Shown: positions 27,746 through 37,021 of the stretch, piece by piece
How positions within the stretch are numbered: position 1 is the stretch's first letter
Layout of the letters: each line of letters starts with the position of its first letter
Source of the DNA: Aureispira sp. CCB-E
Lineage (GTDB): Bacteria > Bacteroidota > Bacteroidia > Chitinophagales > Saprospiraceae
Reading direction: 5' to 3'
Assembly (NCBI RefSeq): GCF_031326345.1
Contig: NZ_CP133671.1
Span: 1,364,001 to 1,428,000 of the forward strand
DNA: 64,000 bases
Notes under the pieces: generated by a model
The model's input: only the letters and a program-made list of their open reading frames with translations
What the model was told of the DNA's origin: nothing
Databases searched by the model: none
Program-made: the position numbers and the translations under genes

Positions 27746-29326
27746 ATGGCTAACGTAAAACCAGACGAGATATCTGCAATCTTAAAAGAACAAATTAGCG
27801 GATTTGATACTCAGTCTAAATTAGAAGAACAAGGTACCGTACTAGAAGTAGGTGATGGTATTGCGCGCGTTTATGGTTTAACTAATGTAATGTCAGGTGA
27901 GCTAGTAGAGTTCGAAAATGGAATTCAAGCTATCGCACTTAACTTAGAAGAAGACAACGTTGGTTTGGTATTGATGGGTGCTGCTGAAAAAATTAAAGAA
28001 GGTGATAAAGTTAAGCGTACTGGAGAAGTAGCTTCTATCCAAGTTGGAGAAGGTATTCTTGGTCGTGTTGTAAATACTTTGGGTATTCCTGTTGATGGTA
28101 AAGGTGCTATCCAAGGAAAAACATACTCAATGCCTTTAGAGCGTAAAGCTCCAGGTGTAATTTACCGTCAACCGGTAAACGAGCCTCTACAAACTGGTAT
28201 CAAAGCGATCGACTCTATGATTCCAATTGGTAGAGGACAACGTGAGTTGATCATTGGTGACCGTCAAACTGGTAAAACAGCGATTGCCATTGATACAATT
28301 TTGAATCAAAAAGAATTTTATGATAAAGGAGAGCCTGTATACTGTATTTATGTAGCGATTGGACAAAAAGCTTCTACAGTAGCACAGATTGCTCAAACAT
28401 TGGAGATGAAAGGTGCTTTGGCGTATACAACAATTGTTGTTTCTGCTGCTTCTGACCCTGCTCCACTTCAATTCTACTCTCCATTTGCGGGAGCTGCGAT
28501 TGGAGAATATTTCCGTGACACTGGACGTCCTGCTTTGATCATTTATGATGATTTGTCTAAGCAAGCGGTTGCTTACCGTGAAGTATCTTTGTTGTTGCGT
28601 CGTCCTCCAGGACGTGAGGCTTACCCTGGTGATGTATTCTACTTACACTCTCGTTTGTTAGAGCGTGCTGCAAAAGTTATCAACAACGATGATATTGCAA
28701 ACGACATGAACGACGTTCCTCCTTCTTTGAAAGAAGCTGGTTTGATCAAAGGTGGTGGATCATTGACAGCATTGCCTATCATCGAAACTCAAGCGGGAGA
28801 CGTTTCTGCTTATATCCCAACCAACGTAATTTCGATTACAGATGGTCAAATTTTCTTGGAGTCTAACTTGTTTAACTCTGGTATTCGTCCTGCAATTAAC
28901 GTAGGTATTTCTGTATCACGTGTAGGAGGTAGTGCTCAAATCAAGCCAATGAAAAAGGTATCTGGTACCTTGAAATTGGACCAAGCTCAATACCGTGAGT
29001 TAGAGGCGTTCTCTAAATTTGGTTCTGACTTGGATGCTGCTACCAAAGCAGTACTAGACAAAGGGGTAAGAAACGTAGAAATCTTGAAACAAGCTCAATA
29101 TTCTCCTGTAGCTGTAGAGGAGCAAGTAGCTATCATTTACTTGGGAACAAAAGGTTTGGTTCAAAATGTACCAGTAGAGCGTGTAATGGAATTTGAAGCG
29201 TTCTTCTTGGCTAAGATGAAAGAGCGTCATAGTGATGTATTGGCGAACTTCCGTTCTGGTAAATACGATAAAGCTGATTTAGCAAAAGTAGAAGCTTTGG
29301 CTAAAGAGTTAACAGCTAAATTTTAA
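27746..29326 (+). CDS. atpA: F0F1 ATP synthase subunit alpha
   Basis: 526 aa. It forms the catalytic head with beta. The nucleotide-binding P-loop is GDRQTGKTA near residue 172, followed by the family signature around [20 protein letters not shown] and [17 protein letters not shown] near 375. The N-terminal [13 protein letters not shown] segment that binds delta is present. It is followed by a 92-base gap with a 10-bp hairpin, then gamma. Beta and epsilon are absent here and must lie elsewhere, a split arrangement common in Bacteroidota. Confidence 0.97.
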   Translation: MANVKPDEISAILKEQISGFDTQSKLEEQGTVLEVGDGIARVYGLTNVMSGELVEFENGIQAIALNLEEDNVGLVLMGAAEKIKEGDKVKRTGEVASIQVGEGILGRVVNTLGIPVDGKGAIQGKTYSMPLERKAPGVIYRQPVNEPLQTGIKAIDSMIPIGRGQRELIIGDRQTGKTAIAIDTILNQKEFYDKGEPVYCIYVAIGQKASTVAQIAQTLEMKGALAYTTIVVSAASDPAPLQFYSPFAGAAIGEYFRDTGRPALIIYDDLSKQAVAYREVSLLLRRPPGREAYPGDVFYLHSRLLERAAKVINNDDIANDMNDVPPSLKEAGLIKGGGSLTALPIIETQAGDVSAYIPTNVISITDGQIFLESNLFNSGIRPAINVGISVSRVGGSAQIKPMKKVSGTLKLDQAQYRELEAFSKFGSDLDAATKAVLDKGVRNVEILKQAQYSPVAVEEQVAIIYLGTKGLVQNVPVERVMEFEAFFLAKMKERHSDVLANFRSGKYDKADLAKVEALAKELTAKF

Positions 29327-29346
29327 GCGTAATAATAATAGTTTTT

Positions 29347-29383
29347 AAAGTTGGATGGAATAGTTCTTATTTTATCCAACTTT
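29347..29383 (+). other. Intercistronic hairpin between atpA and atpG
   Basis: AAAGTTGGAT pairs with ATCCAACTTT (10 bp) around a 17-base loop. Only TGC follows, so full termination is unlikely. Confidence 0.5.
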
Positions 29384-29418
29384 TGCTAACTACTATGATA
29401 TAAAATAAAGAATTAAAA

Positions 29419-30315
29419 ATGGCAAACTTAAAAGAAGTAAGAGAACGTATCTCGTCTGTTATATCTACTCAGCAGATAACAAAAGCTATGAAAATGGTAG
29501 CTGCTGCTAAGCTGCGTCGTGCACAACAGGCTATTGTTGAAATGCGTCCTTATTCCAACAAGTTAAGTGCTATGTTATCCAATATTCTTTCCAATTTGGA
29601 AGGTGATGCAAGTACTTCTTTTGGTGTTGAGCGTCCAGTTAAAAATGCTTTGGTTGTCGTCATAACTTCTAATAGAGGATTGTGTGGAGGTTTTAATACC
29701 AATGTTTCTAAGTTGGCAATAGAGCTATCTGAAACCAAGTACGAATTGGAATACAATGCTGGAAATTTGACATACCTTTTTATTGGTAAAAAAGGATATG
29801 ACTACTTAAAAAGCCGTGTTCCTAATGCTATTTTGAATACAGAGCACATGGGCTTGGTAACCAAAACATTTGGTTTTGAAGATTCTTCTAGAGTAGCGAG
29901 TGAATTGATGTCTAAATTTGAGACAGAGCAATACGATGCTATCGACATTGTTTATGCACAATTCAAAAATGCTGCTATTCAAAACTTTACTGTAGAGCCT
30001 TTCTTACCTGTTGCTAAATTAGAAGTAACAGAAGATGGTACGGATGAAAACGCAGATTTCATCTTTGAACCTAACAAGGAAGATTTATTGGACTACTTGG
30101 TGCCTACTATTCTTAAAACGCAGTTGCACAAAACTATTCTTGATTCTAATGCTTCGGAGCAAGGCGCTCGTATGACAGCAATGGAAAATGCAACCGAGAA
30201 TGCTGAAGACTTGTTAAAAGAACTGAAAATTAACTATAATAAAGCTCGTCAAGAAGCAATTACTGCTGAAATTTCCGAAATCGTTGGTGGTGTTGCGGCA
30301 TTGGAAGATGCTTAA
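29419..30315 (+). CDS. atpG: F0F1 ATP synthase subunit gamma
   Basis: 298 aa. The central rotor shaft: N-terminal helix with VRERISSVISTQQITKAMKMVAAAKLRRAQ and the C-terminal signature ITAEISEIVGGVAALEDA, which pair as the coiled-coil axle. SNRGLCGGFNTN marks the central Rossmann-like domain. It is the last gene of the operon, followed within 30 bases by a strong terminator. Confidence 0.96.
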   Translation: MANLKEVRERISSVISTQQITKAMKMVAAAKLRRAQQAIVEMRPYSNKLSAMLSNILSNLEGDASTSFGVERPVKNALVVVITSNRGLCGGFNTNVSKLAIELSETKYELEYNAGNLTYLFIGKKGYDYLKSRVPNAILNTEHMGLVTKTFGFEDSSRVASELMSKFETEQYDAIDIVYAQFKNAAIQNFTVEPFLPVAKLEVTEDGTDENADFIFEPNKEDLLDYLVPTILKTQLHKTILDSNASEQGARMTAMENATENAEDLLKELKINYNKARQEAITAEISEIVGGVAALEDA

Positions 30316-30340
30316 GATTAATAGGAGTTTAATCCTTATT

Positions 30341-30376
30341 AAAAGGGCTTGCAGAGAAACTGCAAGCCCTTTTTTT
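30341..30376 (+). terminator. Intrinsic terminator of the atp operon
   Basis: AAAGGGCTTGCAG and CTGCAAGCCCTTT form a 13-bp stem with a 5-base loop and a run of T. Confidence 0.92.
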
Positions 30377-30420
30377 GTATATTGGGCGCATTATAATATT
30401 TTAAAAATACATTGTTCTAT

Positions 30421-32715
30421 ATGGTATCTAAATTCAAAGGAATGGGGTGTTTAAAACAACTCTATTATTGCCTTCTTTTTGGGGTTTGTTTATGGACGAA
30501 TATTGCCACAGCACAGACCGATAATATTTTGGACTCGTTGCAGCGGTCTTATGCGTTGACAACAATAGATACTGTCAAGGTAGAATCTTTGATAGGATTG
30601 GGGGATTATTATTTGTACAAAAATCTAGATTCGACAGTTGGATATTATAATAAAGCACAAACAACCATAGAAGGGCTAAATTCTGAAATTCGAGCTAAGT
30701 ATGAGCCTTTGTTGTTGCACTATACTTCGATTGCTTATACTAGTTGGGGGTATGTCAAAGAAGGCATGGAATACGGACAAAAAGCCTTGAAGAGTTATGA
30801 GGCTGCTGGTATGCAAGAGGAAGCATCGGATATTTATATGGTTATAGGAACACTTTATGGGCAAATGGGAGAGGTGCAAAAAGGAACCAAATTATTGTTA
30901 AAATCCATTGCTATTAAGAAAGAGTTGAACGCAACCAAAAAGTTAGGACATGCCTATATGAATTTGACCTTGTTGTATAGAGATTTGGGAATGCTAGATT
31001 CTGCGGTTGCTTCTATTGATAGTGCGCTTACAAGATTTAAAGCGCAAGGTTTTGAAATGGGAGTGAATCGCTCGTATCAAATTAAGGGGGAAGTACACAA
31101 ATTTGCAGGAGAAAATAAGAAAGCATTAGAGGTTTATCAAACGGCATTAGAATCGTATAGAAATCAAACAACCAAGGATATAAAAGGAAAAATTGTGCTA
31201 CTTAATAGCATTGCAGGATTGTATAAAATACTCAAAGAATATGATCGTGCAATTGTTTATTATCAAAATGGGCTAGATCTACTCCAAACTACGGATAATA
31301 AAGAACTGGAGGGTTTAATTAACCACAATATAGGAGGCGTTTATTTGGAGGAGAACAGATACGAAGAAGCTTTGGATTATTATCAAAAGGGATTGAATTT
31401 TTATGAGCAAATTAGTCACCCAACAGGTCGTTCTAGGAGTTATCGAGGGATTGGCAATGTTTATCAAAGCACAGAGAAATATGACTCTGCTATTGTCTAT
31501 TATACCAAAGCAACAAATGTATTGGCGTCTAAAAAGAATTTAGATTATGGAGACATTTGTAAAAATTTAGCAAAGTTACACTATGAATTATATTCAAAAA
31601 CAAGAACAGAAAACTCTACAGAGGCTGCTCAAAGTTTAAAAGAAGCTCAATACTATGCCGAAGAAAGCATTGAGTGTCCTGCGGCTAATTTAGATGCGAG
31701 TTTGGGGCGGTATAGAATTTTAAAAGCAATTTATCAAGCTACTAATAATTATAAAGATGGATTGGAAGTGGCTAATCAAATCATTGAACTCTCGGATTCT
31801 TTGTTTAAGAAAAACAAAATTGATGCTGTTTTGGATTTGGAAACCAAATATCAAACCGAAAAAAAGGAATTTGAAATCAAAAGCCTCAACCAAGAAAAAG
31901 CCTTGCAATTGGCAGAAAATAAACAGCAAAAAACGCTGTTGTATGCAGGAGGTGGCATACTGGTAATTGCTCTATTGCTATTGGGGATGCTGTACTGGTT
32001 TTTTGCTCAAAAGCGTCGAGCCAATGCTGCTTTAACTGCTAAAAACAATTTGATTACGCAACAAAAAAAGGTTGTCGATCAGCAAAATGAAGAAAAGGAA
32101 CTCTTGTTGAAAGAAATCCATCATCGTGTTAAAAATAATTTGCAAATCATATCGAGTTTGTTAGATTTACAATCGAACAAAATTGAAGATACAACGGCTC
32201 GAACTGCTATTGCAGATGGACAAGCTAGGGTGAAGTCAATGGCACTCATTCACCATAAATTGTATCAACATGAGGACATTGCTACCATTAATTTTAAGGA
32301 GTACACAGAACAGTTGTACCATCAGATTATGGCAACCCTTACTGACATGGAACCCAATTTAATTTTGGACATAGATGCTAAGGTTGCTTTTGATATTGAT
32401 ACGGCTATTCCACTAGGTTTAATCCTAAACGAGCTGTTGACCAATGCTTGCAAATATGCTTTTGCGAATAACACGAGACCTGAATTAAAAATAGTTTTAA
32501 AGAAGTTGGAAGAAGGGAGTTATTTGTTGCAAGTACAAGATAATGGGAAAGGGATGCCCGTAGACTTTCAATTGCAAAAAGCAAGAAGTTTGGGATTAAG
32601 GTTGGTGCGTCGATTGAGCAAACAACTGTTTGGAAAGGCTACTTATGAAAATTCTAACGGCGCACTTTTTAGCATTTATTTTAAAGATACAGCACTTCGA
32701 AAAACGATTGATTAA
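30421..32715 (+). CDS. TPR-containing sensor histidine kinase (HisKA_2 type)
   Basis: About 764 aa from the ATG at 30421; an upstream TTG would add three codons. It has a signal-anchor region (CLKQLYYCLLFGVCLWTNIATAQ) and then about 400 residues of TPR repeats (for example YEEALDYYQKGLNFYEQ), expected in the periplasm. A transmembrane helix follows near 510-530 (LLYAGGGILVIALLLLGMLYWFF) and then a short coiled coil. The HisKA_2 domain has LLLKEIHHRVKNNLQIISSL with the phospho-acceptor His near 567. The HATPase domain has NELLTNACKYAF near 670 and DNGKGMP. It would sense an unknown signal through the TPRs and phosphorylate the LytTR regulator, whose ATG overlaps this stop by one base (TAATG). 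Confidence 0.9.
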   Translation: MVSKFKGMGCLKQLYYCLLFGVCLWTNIATAQTDNILDSLQRSYALTTIDTVKVESLIGLGDYYLYKNLDSTVGYYNKAQTTIEGLNSEIRAKYEPLLLHYTSIAYTSWGYVKEGMEYGQKALKSYEAAGMQEEASDIYMVIGTLYGQMGEVQKGTKLLLKSIAIKKELNATKKLGHAYMNLTLLYRDLGMLDSAVASIDSALTRFKAQGFEMGVNRSYQIKGEVHKFAGENKKALEVYQTALESYRNQTTKDIKGKIVLLNSIAGLYKILKEYDRAIVYYQNGLDLLQTTDNKELEGLINHNIGGVYLEENRYEEALDYYQKGLNFYEQISHPTGRSRSYRGIGNVYQSTEKYDSAIVYYTKATNVLASKKNLDYGDICKNLAKLHYELYSKTRTENSTEAAQSLKEAQYYAEESIECPAANLDASLGRYRILKAIYQATNNYKDGLEVANQIIELSDSLFKKNKIDAVLDLETKYQTEKKEFEIKSLNQEKALQLAENKQQKTLLYAGGGILVIALLLLGMLYWFFAQKRRANAALTAKNNLITQQKKVVDQQNEEKELLLKEIHHRVKNNLQIISSLLDLQSNKIEDTTARTAIADGQARVKSMALIHHKLYQHEDIATINFKEYTEQLYHQIMATLTDMEPNLILDIDAKVAFDIDTAIPLGLILNELLTNACKYAFANNTRPELKIVLKKLEEGSYLLQVQDNGKGMPVDFQLQKARSLGLRLVRRLSKQLFGKATYENSNGALFSIYFKDTALRKTID

Positions 32716-33470
32716 TGGGAATGATTAAGATTTTGGTTGTTGAGGATGAAATGATCATAGCAGACAATATTTGTTCTATTTTGGAAGAATTGGGCTATGA
32801 TGTTTTGGAACCTGCAATTAGCTATACAGAGGCTTTGGAAATTTTGGAAGCAGAAAAGCCAGACTTGGCATTGTTAGACATTCAACTGGCTGGGCGACGA
32901 GATGGCATTGATCTGGCTTGGAAAATCAAAGACGAGTATCAAATTCCATTCATATTTTTAACCTCCAACGCAGATCCTGCAACAGTAGAACGAGCCAAAA
33001 AAGTAAGCCCACCAGCTTATTTATTAAAGCCTTTTGATAAAAACGATTTGTATACTTCGATAGAGATAGCCTTGTACAATTACAGTCAAAATAATACAGG
33101 AGAATTAGGAGAAAAACGCTTGCCAGAATCAGAAGAAAGAACCGAAAATGTCGTCCTTAATGAGGCCTTATTTGTTAAGCACAAGCAAAGCTTTCAAAAA
33201 GTTAATTTTGAAGACATTTTGTTTCTCAAAAGCGAGCATGTTTATATTCGAATCATTTTGAACAATACCAAGGAGTATTTAATCCGCAATAGTATGTCTA
33301 AGTTTATAGAACGCTTACCAGACTATTTCTTTAAAATTCATAGAAGTTATGTCATCAATTTAAAACAGGTAGAAAGCATAGGAACAATCTATTTAACAAT
33401 CAAAGGACATGAATTACCATTTGGAAAAGGGTATCGTGCAGAATTACTAAAAAAAGTGAATGTAGAGTAA
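32715..33470 (+). CDS. LytTR-family response regulator
   Basis: 251 aa. The receiver domain occupies residues 1-120, with VVEDEMIIADN, the phospho-acceptor Asp in LALLDIQLAG near 55, LTSN and the conserved Lys in AYLLKPFD. The LytTR DNA-binding domain occupies about 145-250 (EDILFLKSEHVYIRI ... FFKIHRSYVINLKQV). It is the partner of the upstream TPR histidine kinase, from which it is separated by a one-base overlap, so both should be made in fixed ratio. Target genes are not evident in the window. Confidence 0.92.
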   Translation: MGMIKILVVEDEMIIADNICSILEELGYDVLEPAISYTEALEILEAEKPDLALLDIQLAGRRDGIDLAWKIKDEYQIPFIFLTSNADPATVERAKKVSPPAYLLKPFDKNDLYTSIEIALYNYSQNNTGELGEKRLPESEERTENVVLNEALFVKHKQSFQKVNFEDILFLKSEHVYIRIILNNTKEYLIRNSMSKFIERLPDYFFKIHRSYVINLKQVESIGTIYLTIKGHELPFGKGYRAELLKKVNVE

Positions 33471-33571
33471 AAACCTACCATTGAGAACATCATTAGACTA
33501 TTTGAGAACTTCTATCCGCTAAATTTGCGCCGAATGATAGATATTTAGGCATTAATTAAATCTATTTTTAT

Positions 33572-33961
33572 ATGTCTCGTTCTCAAATACTCATTATTAG
33601 TCAACATACGCCAACAATCAATCATTTAACTGCTCTTCTAACAGAGTTAGATTATCAAGTGTTGAGTGCTGGTGTTGGTTGTTCTGAGTTATTAAGAAAA
33701 GAAATCGTAATGTTGATTTTGTATCCTATTCAAGAACAAGACATTGCTTATTTAAGTTGGATTCAAGACATTAGTAGAAAGCATTGTGTCCCTTATTTGT
33801 TCTTATCGTCGAGCCTTTCGCCTTCTTTGTTGGAAGAAATAAAGACCTTGCCTCCTCCTGTCTATTGTGCTAAAATGGGAAACAAAGATAGCTTATATGC
33901 TTATCTAGAAATTGTAAAATATCATTTTTATAAAAAAATGTCAAACGATAAAAAAGGCTAA
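33572..33961 (+). CDS. Stand-alone degenerate receiver-like protein
   Basis: 129 aa. Its layout follows a response regulator receiver domain and parallels the upstream LytTR protein: SQILIISQHTPTINHLTALL, then VPYLFLSSSLSPSLLEEI, then PPPVYCAKMGNKDSLYAYLEI. That last segment aligns with PPAYLLKPFDKNDLYTSIEI of the LytTR receiver. The acidic pocket (EDE) reads SQH, and the phospho-acceptor strand LALLDI reads VMLILYPI, with Tyr where Asp should be, so it cannot be phosphorylated in the normal way. It lies 101 bases after the regulator, with a TAAATTTG promoter-like box at 33520 between them, and has its own terminator at 34001. It may act as a phospho-independent interaction partner of the kinase or regulator; this is inference. 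Confidence 0.68.
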   Translation: MSRSQILIISQHTPTINHLTALLTELDYQVLSAGVGCSELLRKEIVMLILYPIQEQDIAYLSWIQDISRKHCVPYLFLSSSLSPSLLEEIKTLPPPVYCAKMGNKDSLYAYLEIVKYHFYKKMSNDKKG

Positions 33962-34000
33962 AAAACTTAAAAAGAGCATTAATTTTTTGCAACGTTCGAT

Positions 34001-34036
34001 AAGGGAATCCGAGATTTATTTCGGAGTCCCTTTTTT
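34001..34036 (+). terminator. Intrinsic terminator after the pseudo-receiver gene
   Basis: AGGGA-A-TCCGA pairs with TCGGA-G-TCCCT, a 10-bp stem with one mismatch, followed by six T. Confidence 0.78.
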
Positions 34037-34235
34037 AGTAATTGTCTCAAAACTTACCAACGAATCCATATTTTATAGCTAGATAAGAGCTTCTTTGGAT
34101 GGGAATCTTTATTTTTAACCTTAGAATTTTAGCAATTCATTCGTTAACCATTTGGATCAAAAAGCTTTTGTCGGTCAGTTCGTTCTTGGAGTGATCGTAG
34201 CGAATTATTAATTATTGAAATTAAAAGTTGATAAC

Positions 34236-34802
34236 ATGGCGCATATCAAAGTAATTGAACACGAGGAAGCAGAAGGAGAATTAAAAGAAATTTATGATGA
34301 TTTGATAAAGAGTAGGGGAAAACTTGCTTCTGTACACAAGATTCAAAGTCTTAATCCGAGTACAATTGTAGCACACATGGATTTGTACATGAAAATTATG
34401 TTTGGAAAATCTCCGTTGCGTCGCTATCAACGAGAAATGATTGCTGTTGTCGTTTCTGTTTATAATAATTGCTTATATTGTACGACCCATCACGCAGAAG
34501 CTGTACGTCATTTTTGGAAAGATGAAGCTAAGGTAAATCAATTGATAAAGGATTATACTCAAGTTGATTTATCGGAGGAAGATCGCTTATGGTGCGATTT
34601 GGCAAAGCAATTGACACAAAACCCTTCTCAAGCCGATGAAGCTGTTTATTTACAACCTTTAAGAGCATTAGATGTAGAAGATCGGGCTATTTTGGATGCG
34701 ACATTAGTGATTGCTTATTTTAATTTTGTTAATCGAATTGTATTAGGTTTGGGCGTTGATTTAGAACAAAACAATGGCGCAGGAGGTTATAAATATGATT
34801 AG
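34236..34802 (+). CDS. AhpD-like peroxidase-related protein (carboxymuconolactone decarboxylase family)
   Basis: 188 aa from the ATG at 34236; a TTG seven codons upstream is also in frame. The core is the AhpD-like all-helical fold with the CxxC redox motif and nearby His: REMIAVVVSVYNNCLYCTTHHAEAV. The C-terminal part (ILDATLVIAYFNFVNRIVLGLGVDLE) is typical of the peroxidase-related enzymes of this family. The likely role is thiol-dependent peroxide or alkyl-hydroperoxide reduction in the cytoplasm, with the two Cys as catalytic pair. It is monocistronic with no redox partner gene nearby. Confidence 0.85.
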   Translation: MAHIKVIEHEEAEGELKEIYDDLIKSRGKLASVHKIQSLNPSTIVAHMDLYMKIMFGKSPLRRYQREMIAVVVSVYNNCLYCTTHHAEAVRHFWKDEAKVNQLIKDYTQVDLSEEDRLWCDLAKQLTQNPSQADEAVYLQPLRALDVEDRAILDATLVIAYFNFVNRIVLGLGVDLEQNNGAGGYKYD

Positions 34803-34808
34803 AGTAGA

Positions 34809-34833
34809 CAATAGTTAGTAGTGCTGTTATTTT
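34809..34833 (-). repeat. Dispersed intergenic repeat, degenerate copy f
   Basis: Begins CAATAGTTAGTAGTGCTG and matches the inverted 25-bp repeat at about 19 positions. It lies seven bases after the stop of the AhpD-like gene. Confidence 0.35.
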
Positions 34834-34930
34834 GTAGAGTAGTCGAATAAGCAACTTCCTAAGAAGTTCATATATAGACCTTAATCCCTGTTTTTTAGCC
34901 CCTATTTTACACCGTTTTAATATATATGCA

Positions 34931-35012
34931 CAATAGTTAGCTGCGCTGCTACTACGTGGTCGTTGAAAACCTTTATTAGTTTACTTCGTGAGTGCTGTGC
35001 AGTTGATAATTA
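34931..35012 (-). repeat. Dispersed intergenic repeat, bipartite copy c
   Basis: The first module (34931-34955) is the inverted 25-bp repeat with one mismatch and continues into CTACTACGTGGT. About 35 bases later a second module, GAGTGCTGTGCAGTTGATAA, follows. The copies at 35891 and 60005 have the same two modules with a shorter spacer. Confidence 0.6.
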
Positions 35013-35152
35013 GAAAGTTGTGGATTCGTTGTGTTTTATGTTAAGGTTTTGGTTATTAAGGTAATATAGATGTTGTTTTTTATCTTTTTAGTAAAAAGTA
35101 AAAAAACAACGAACGACTAATATGCAACAACGTCTCCATAAAAATTATTAAT

Positions 35153-35812
35153 ATGAAACCTTGTATTTGTTGTCTGAGCATTTTTATTTTGGGTTGTTTA
35201 ACAGCTTGCAGTAGTGAAGAAACAGCAGAAAATGCCAATCAAGAAGCATTCGTACAAATAGATACAACAGTTCGGTTGATTCAGAAATCTGTAGAAGATG
35301 CTGCCCGTATAGATAGCTTGAGAGCAATAGATGCTGCTGAAAAGGCAAAACAACAGGCCATTCAATTAGAAACAGCCCTAGCGACTACGCTGGCATTAAA
35401 AAAAGCATATGACGAAAGTGTAGAGGAAGCAGAAAATTATGTGGAATCAGTACCATTTTCTGCTTTTTTGGGAAAACCTACAGAATCAGGAGCACTAGAA
35501 ATTATTCAATTTGGAGATCAATACATTCGAGTTTATGCGGATTATTTTGATGGGGAGCCAATAGGAGGTAAGCTGTTTTTTGTTAAAAATCGTGCTTTAG
35601 TTGCTGTCGAAGTGATTCAGTTAAAAGAGAGAATAACAGAGAATGGAGCTAGAATCGAAGATGAAAGTACACAAATATCTTACTATCATGATGACGTTTT
35701 ATTACAAACAATTGATTTGTTGACTAATGAGCCTATCGAAAGTAATATCGTTTGGAATGAGGAACATTTAGCAGATTGGAAATTAGTGAAAGAGCAGATT
35801 GAAATACTTTAA
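35153..35812 (+). CDS. Lipoprotein of unknown function
   Basis: 219 aa. The N-terminus MKPCICCLSIFILGCLTAC has a lipobox (LTAC), so the protein is lipid-anchored. It is followed by a charged helical segment rich in Ala, Glu and Lys (about 40-100, EKAKQQAIQLETALATT). A beta-rich C-terminal half (FGDQYIRVYADYFDGEPIGG ... LFFVKNRALVAVEVIQL) recalls small periplasmic sensor or repeat folds. No named family recognised. It is separated from the upstream AhpD-like gene by 350 bases with dispersed repeats, so it is probably its own transcription unit. Confidence 0.68.
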   Translation: MKPCICCLSIFILGCLTACSSEETAENANQEAFVQIDTTVRLIQKSVEDAARIDSLRAIDAAEKAKQQAIQLETALATTLALKKAYDESVEEAENYVESVPFSAFLGKPTESGALEIIQFGDQYIRVYADYFDGEPIGGKLFFVKNRALVAVEVIQLKERITENGARIEDESTQISYYHDDVLLQTIDLLTNEPIESNIVWNEEHLADWKLVKEQIEIL

Positions 35813-35890
35813 ACACTTTATTTTACTAGTTTCTTGTATTGGTTTTGATTATCAGTTTTCAGTGCAAAGATTGGCAAAAATATATCTTGT

Positions 35891-35947
35891 TAATAATCAA
35901 CTGCGAAGCACTCCTGCAATACCACGTAGTAGCAGCGAAGCTAAACT
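35891..35947 (+). repeat. Dispersed intergenic repeat, bipartite copy g
   Basis: Contains TAATCAACTGCGAAGCACTC and, after a few bases, ACCACGTAGTAGCAGCG then AGCTAA. These are the two modules of the 34931 copy in the opposite orientation with a shorter spacer. Confidence 0.5.
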
Positions 35948-35988
35948 GATACGATTGTTAAACGGAGTAATGGATTATTATATATAGA

Positions 35989-36357
35989 ATGATAAAAAGT
36001 AAACACACAGAGAAATATCGCTCGTATGTTGAAGCGGGACAGAGCTACGATGAAATAAGAGCTTTAGCGATCAAAAATGGGATAAAGGGAGATGAATTGA
36101 TATCGTTAATGAGAGATTTGGATCCTTACATTTTGGAGCGGGATGAGCAGAAAGCAATTCAACGGCAGGCAAGAGAAATGATCTGGATAGGCATTGCTTT
36201 TTGTTTGATTGCAGGGATGATGTCTCTGTATTCGTTGATTAATGACGAAGGGCATTATATTTATTTGGTTTACTTTATTTTTTTAGGAGGGGCATTGATT
36301 TTTTACAATGGCTGGAAAAAAAAGAATTATTGGGAACAGCAAGATTTGGAGGATTAG
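35989..36357 (+). CDS. Small membrane protein of unknown function
   Basis: 122 aa. A cytoplasmic N-terminal ~60 residues are charged and helical (RSYVEAGQSYDEIRALAIKN, resembling a small helix-turn-helix-like or SHOCT-like region). Two transmembrane helices follow (about 63-83, MIWIGIAFCLIAGMMSLYSL, and 91-108, YIYLVYFIFLGGALIFYNGW), with a charged tail. Start and stop are clear. The next gene begins 58 bases later on the same strand, so co-transcription with the acyltransferase is likely. Function unknown. Confidence 0.62.
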   Translation: MIKSKHTEKYRSYVEAGQSYDEIRALAIKNGIKGDELISLMRDLDPYILERDEQKAIQRQAREMIWIGIAFCLIAGMMSLYSLINDEGHYIYLVYFIFLGGALIFYNGWKKKNYWEQQDLED

Positions 36358-36414
36358 CAAACGAATCTTATCGCAAAGCAATTGTTTTGGATGCGAGTTG
36401 TGTGACTAAATGTT

Positions 36415-37005
36415 ATGAAGAAAATAATAGGAAAAATCGTTATAAAAATTTTGGGGTGGAAAATAGATCCAAATACTCCTAAAGAGTTATTTGAAAAGTG
36501 TGTTGTGATTGCTGCCCCGCATACTTCTAATTGGGATTATCCCATAGCCGTGTACTCGATGGCAGCTTTGGGAGTAAACCTACGTTATACCATCAAAAAA
36601 GATTGGATGAAGTTTCCTTATGGTGGTTTCTTTAAATTAATGGGAGGAATTGGTGTGGATCGATCGATACCGAATAATCGTCATCAGCGTGTGAATCTTG
36701 TGAGCGCTATTGCCAATCTATTTAAAAAACACGATCAATTGGCGGTTATTGTTCAAGCAGAAGGAACACGGGCACTGCAAAAAAAATGGAAAACAGGGTT
36801 TTATTATATTGCTTTGGAAGCAAATGTACCCATTGCTTTGGGGTATTTAGATTACCAAAAGAAAGTGAGTGGTATTGGTAAAATGATTTATCCAACGGGG
36901 GATATTCATCGAGATATGTCGGAAATTATGGATTTTTATAAAAATATCACACCAAAATTTTCGGATAAGTTTGCCTTGGACGAACGGTACAGTGGGAGCA
37001 AGTAG
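36415..37005 (+). CDS. PlsC-like 1-acylglycerol-3-phosphate acyltransferase family protein
   Basis: 196 aa. It carries the acyltransferase HxxxxD motif as HTSNWD (about 33-38) and the substrate-binding EGTR motif (VQAEGTRALQKKWKTG, about 119-122), with a GGIGVDRS segment between them. The family transfers an acyl chain from acyl-CoA or acyl-ACP onto a lipid acceptor at the inner membrane. At 196 aa it is shorter than PlsC (about 245) and belongs to the compact subgroup that may act on other lipids, so the exact substrate is uncertain. It lies downstream of the small membrane protein gene. Confidence 0.82.
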   Translation: MKKIIGKIVIKILGWKIDPNTPKELFEKCVVIAAPHTSNWDYPIAVYSMAALGVNLRYTIKKDWMKFPYGGFFKLMGGIGVDRSIPNNRHQRVNLVSAIANLFKKHDQLAVIVQAEGTRALQKKWKTGFYYIALEANVPIALGYLDYQKKVSGIGKMIYPTGDIHRDMSEIMDFYKNITPKFSDKFALDERYSGSK

Positions 37006-37021
37006 TGGGGGGCTAGGGGGA

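Larger units (their letters stand above)
34803..35152. other. Intergenic region with dispersed repeats
   Basis: A 350-base gap carrying a degenerate repeat copy (34809-34833, inverted) and the longest bipartite copy (34931-35012). No gene or clear promoter box is seen. Confidence 0.6.

Noticed and set aside
35799-35987. 62-codon plus-strand frame after the lipoprotein gene
   Set aside because: It starts with TTG, overlaps the lipoprotein gene by 14 bases and is written largely by the dispersed repeat at 35891.
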